A stretch of DNA of 5,683 nt, from contig QNCV01000180.1 of the NCBI GenBank assembly GCA_003645845.1, positions 1-5,683 of the forward strand. The letters run 5' to 3'. The position numbers were made by a program, and so were the translations under genes. The notes beneath the pieces are model-generated. The model had not been told where the DNA came from and ran no database searches. It saw nothing but the letters and a program-made list of their open reading frames with translations. Of this stretch, positions 5,549-5,683 are shown in pieces (position 1 is the first letter of the stretch; every line of letters begins with the position of its first letter). The stretch is from Fidelibacterota bacterium (GTDB lineage Bacteria; Fidelibacterota; UBA2242).

Positions 5549-5683
5549 TGAAAAGCGGATCAGGGACATAGACAATAGAGAGATTCCGTTAAAAGATAGA
5601 TTGCAGCTGATCGCTCTGGAACTGAAGGATTATTTAAATGCCGATATATATTTTTGTGAAATCATAGGCAAACGCTGGTCCTA
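5535..5683 (+). CDS. Unrecognised protein, 5' part, possible GAF domain
   Basis: An ORF opens at ATG 5535, 16 nt after hydG, and is still open at the window end (49 complete codons). It is preceded by an in-frame TGA at 5529-5531, so this ATG is the first possible start. The next in-frame conventional start is a TTG at 5601. The only Shine-Dalgarno-like bases are GAG units from the heptamer repeat (5523-5525, 9 nt away). The protein begins MRFEIEKRIRDIDN and then RLQLIALELKDYLNADIYF followed by CEIIGKRWS. That pattern, an amphipathic helix leading into a strand, resembles the opening of a GAF sensory domain, but too little is visible to be sure. It is not HydF, which would start with a GTPase P-loop. 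Probably co-transcribed with hydG. Confidence 0.6.
   Translation, partial: MRFEIEKRIRDIDNREIPLKDRLQLIALELKDYLNADIYFCEIIGKRWS

Overview
This window is the maturation end of an [FeFe]-hydrogenase gene cluster, with two-component signalling genes immediately upstream. All supported genes are on the + strand. The organism is an anaerobic bacterium that makes an [FeFe]-hydrogenase. No rRNA or tRNA is present to place it. The receiver and kinase sequences and the heptamer intergenic repeats would fit a Desulfobacterota or FCB-type (Calditrichota/KSB1-like) genome, but this is a weak inference.

Region 1 (1-2367) is a three-gene signalling operon. It holds the 3' part of a histidine kinase running in from upstream, a stand-alone receiver protein, and a receiver-histidine kinase hybrid. 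Spacings are 3 nt, so the genes are probably co-transcribed and form a phosphorelay. No DNA-binding output domain is visible. Region 2 (2368-2585) is a 218-bp leader. Its last 71 bases can fold into two mutually exclusive structures. One is an intrinsic-terminator hairpin with a T7 tract that ends exactly at the ATG of the next gene; the other is a perfect 9-bp stem that would disrupt that terminator and free a GGATGG ribosome-binding site. It looks like a riboswitch or attenuator that I cannot assign to a known class.

Region 3 (2586-5518) carries a TM1266-family regulator, hydE and hydG. HydE and HydG are radical SAM enzymes that, with HydF (not in the window), build the 2Fe subcluster of the H-cluster; HydG makes CO and cyanide from tyrosine. 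HydG here departs from the canonical C-terminal CX2CX22C motif: the second cysteine is Gly and a Cys sits three residues later. Between hydE and hydG lies a 13-copy heptamer array that supplies the last residues and the stop codon of hydE. A second, shorter heptamer array follows hydG and contains the ATG of the last gene.

Region 4 (5535-5683) is the 5' end of an unrecognised, possibly GAF-domain, protein cut by the window edge.

Taken together, the signalling genes, the attenuator-like leader and the TM1266-type protein suggest that H-cluster maturation is controlled at several levels, but no signal or ligand can be read from the sequence.
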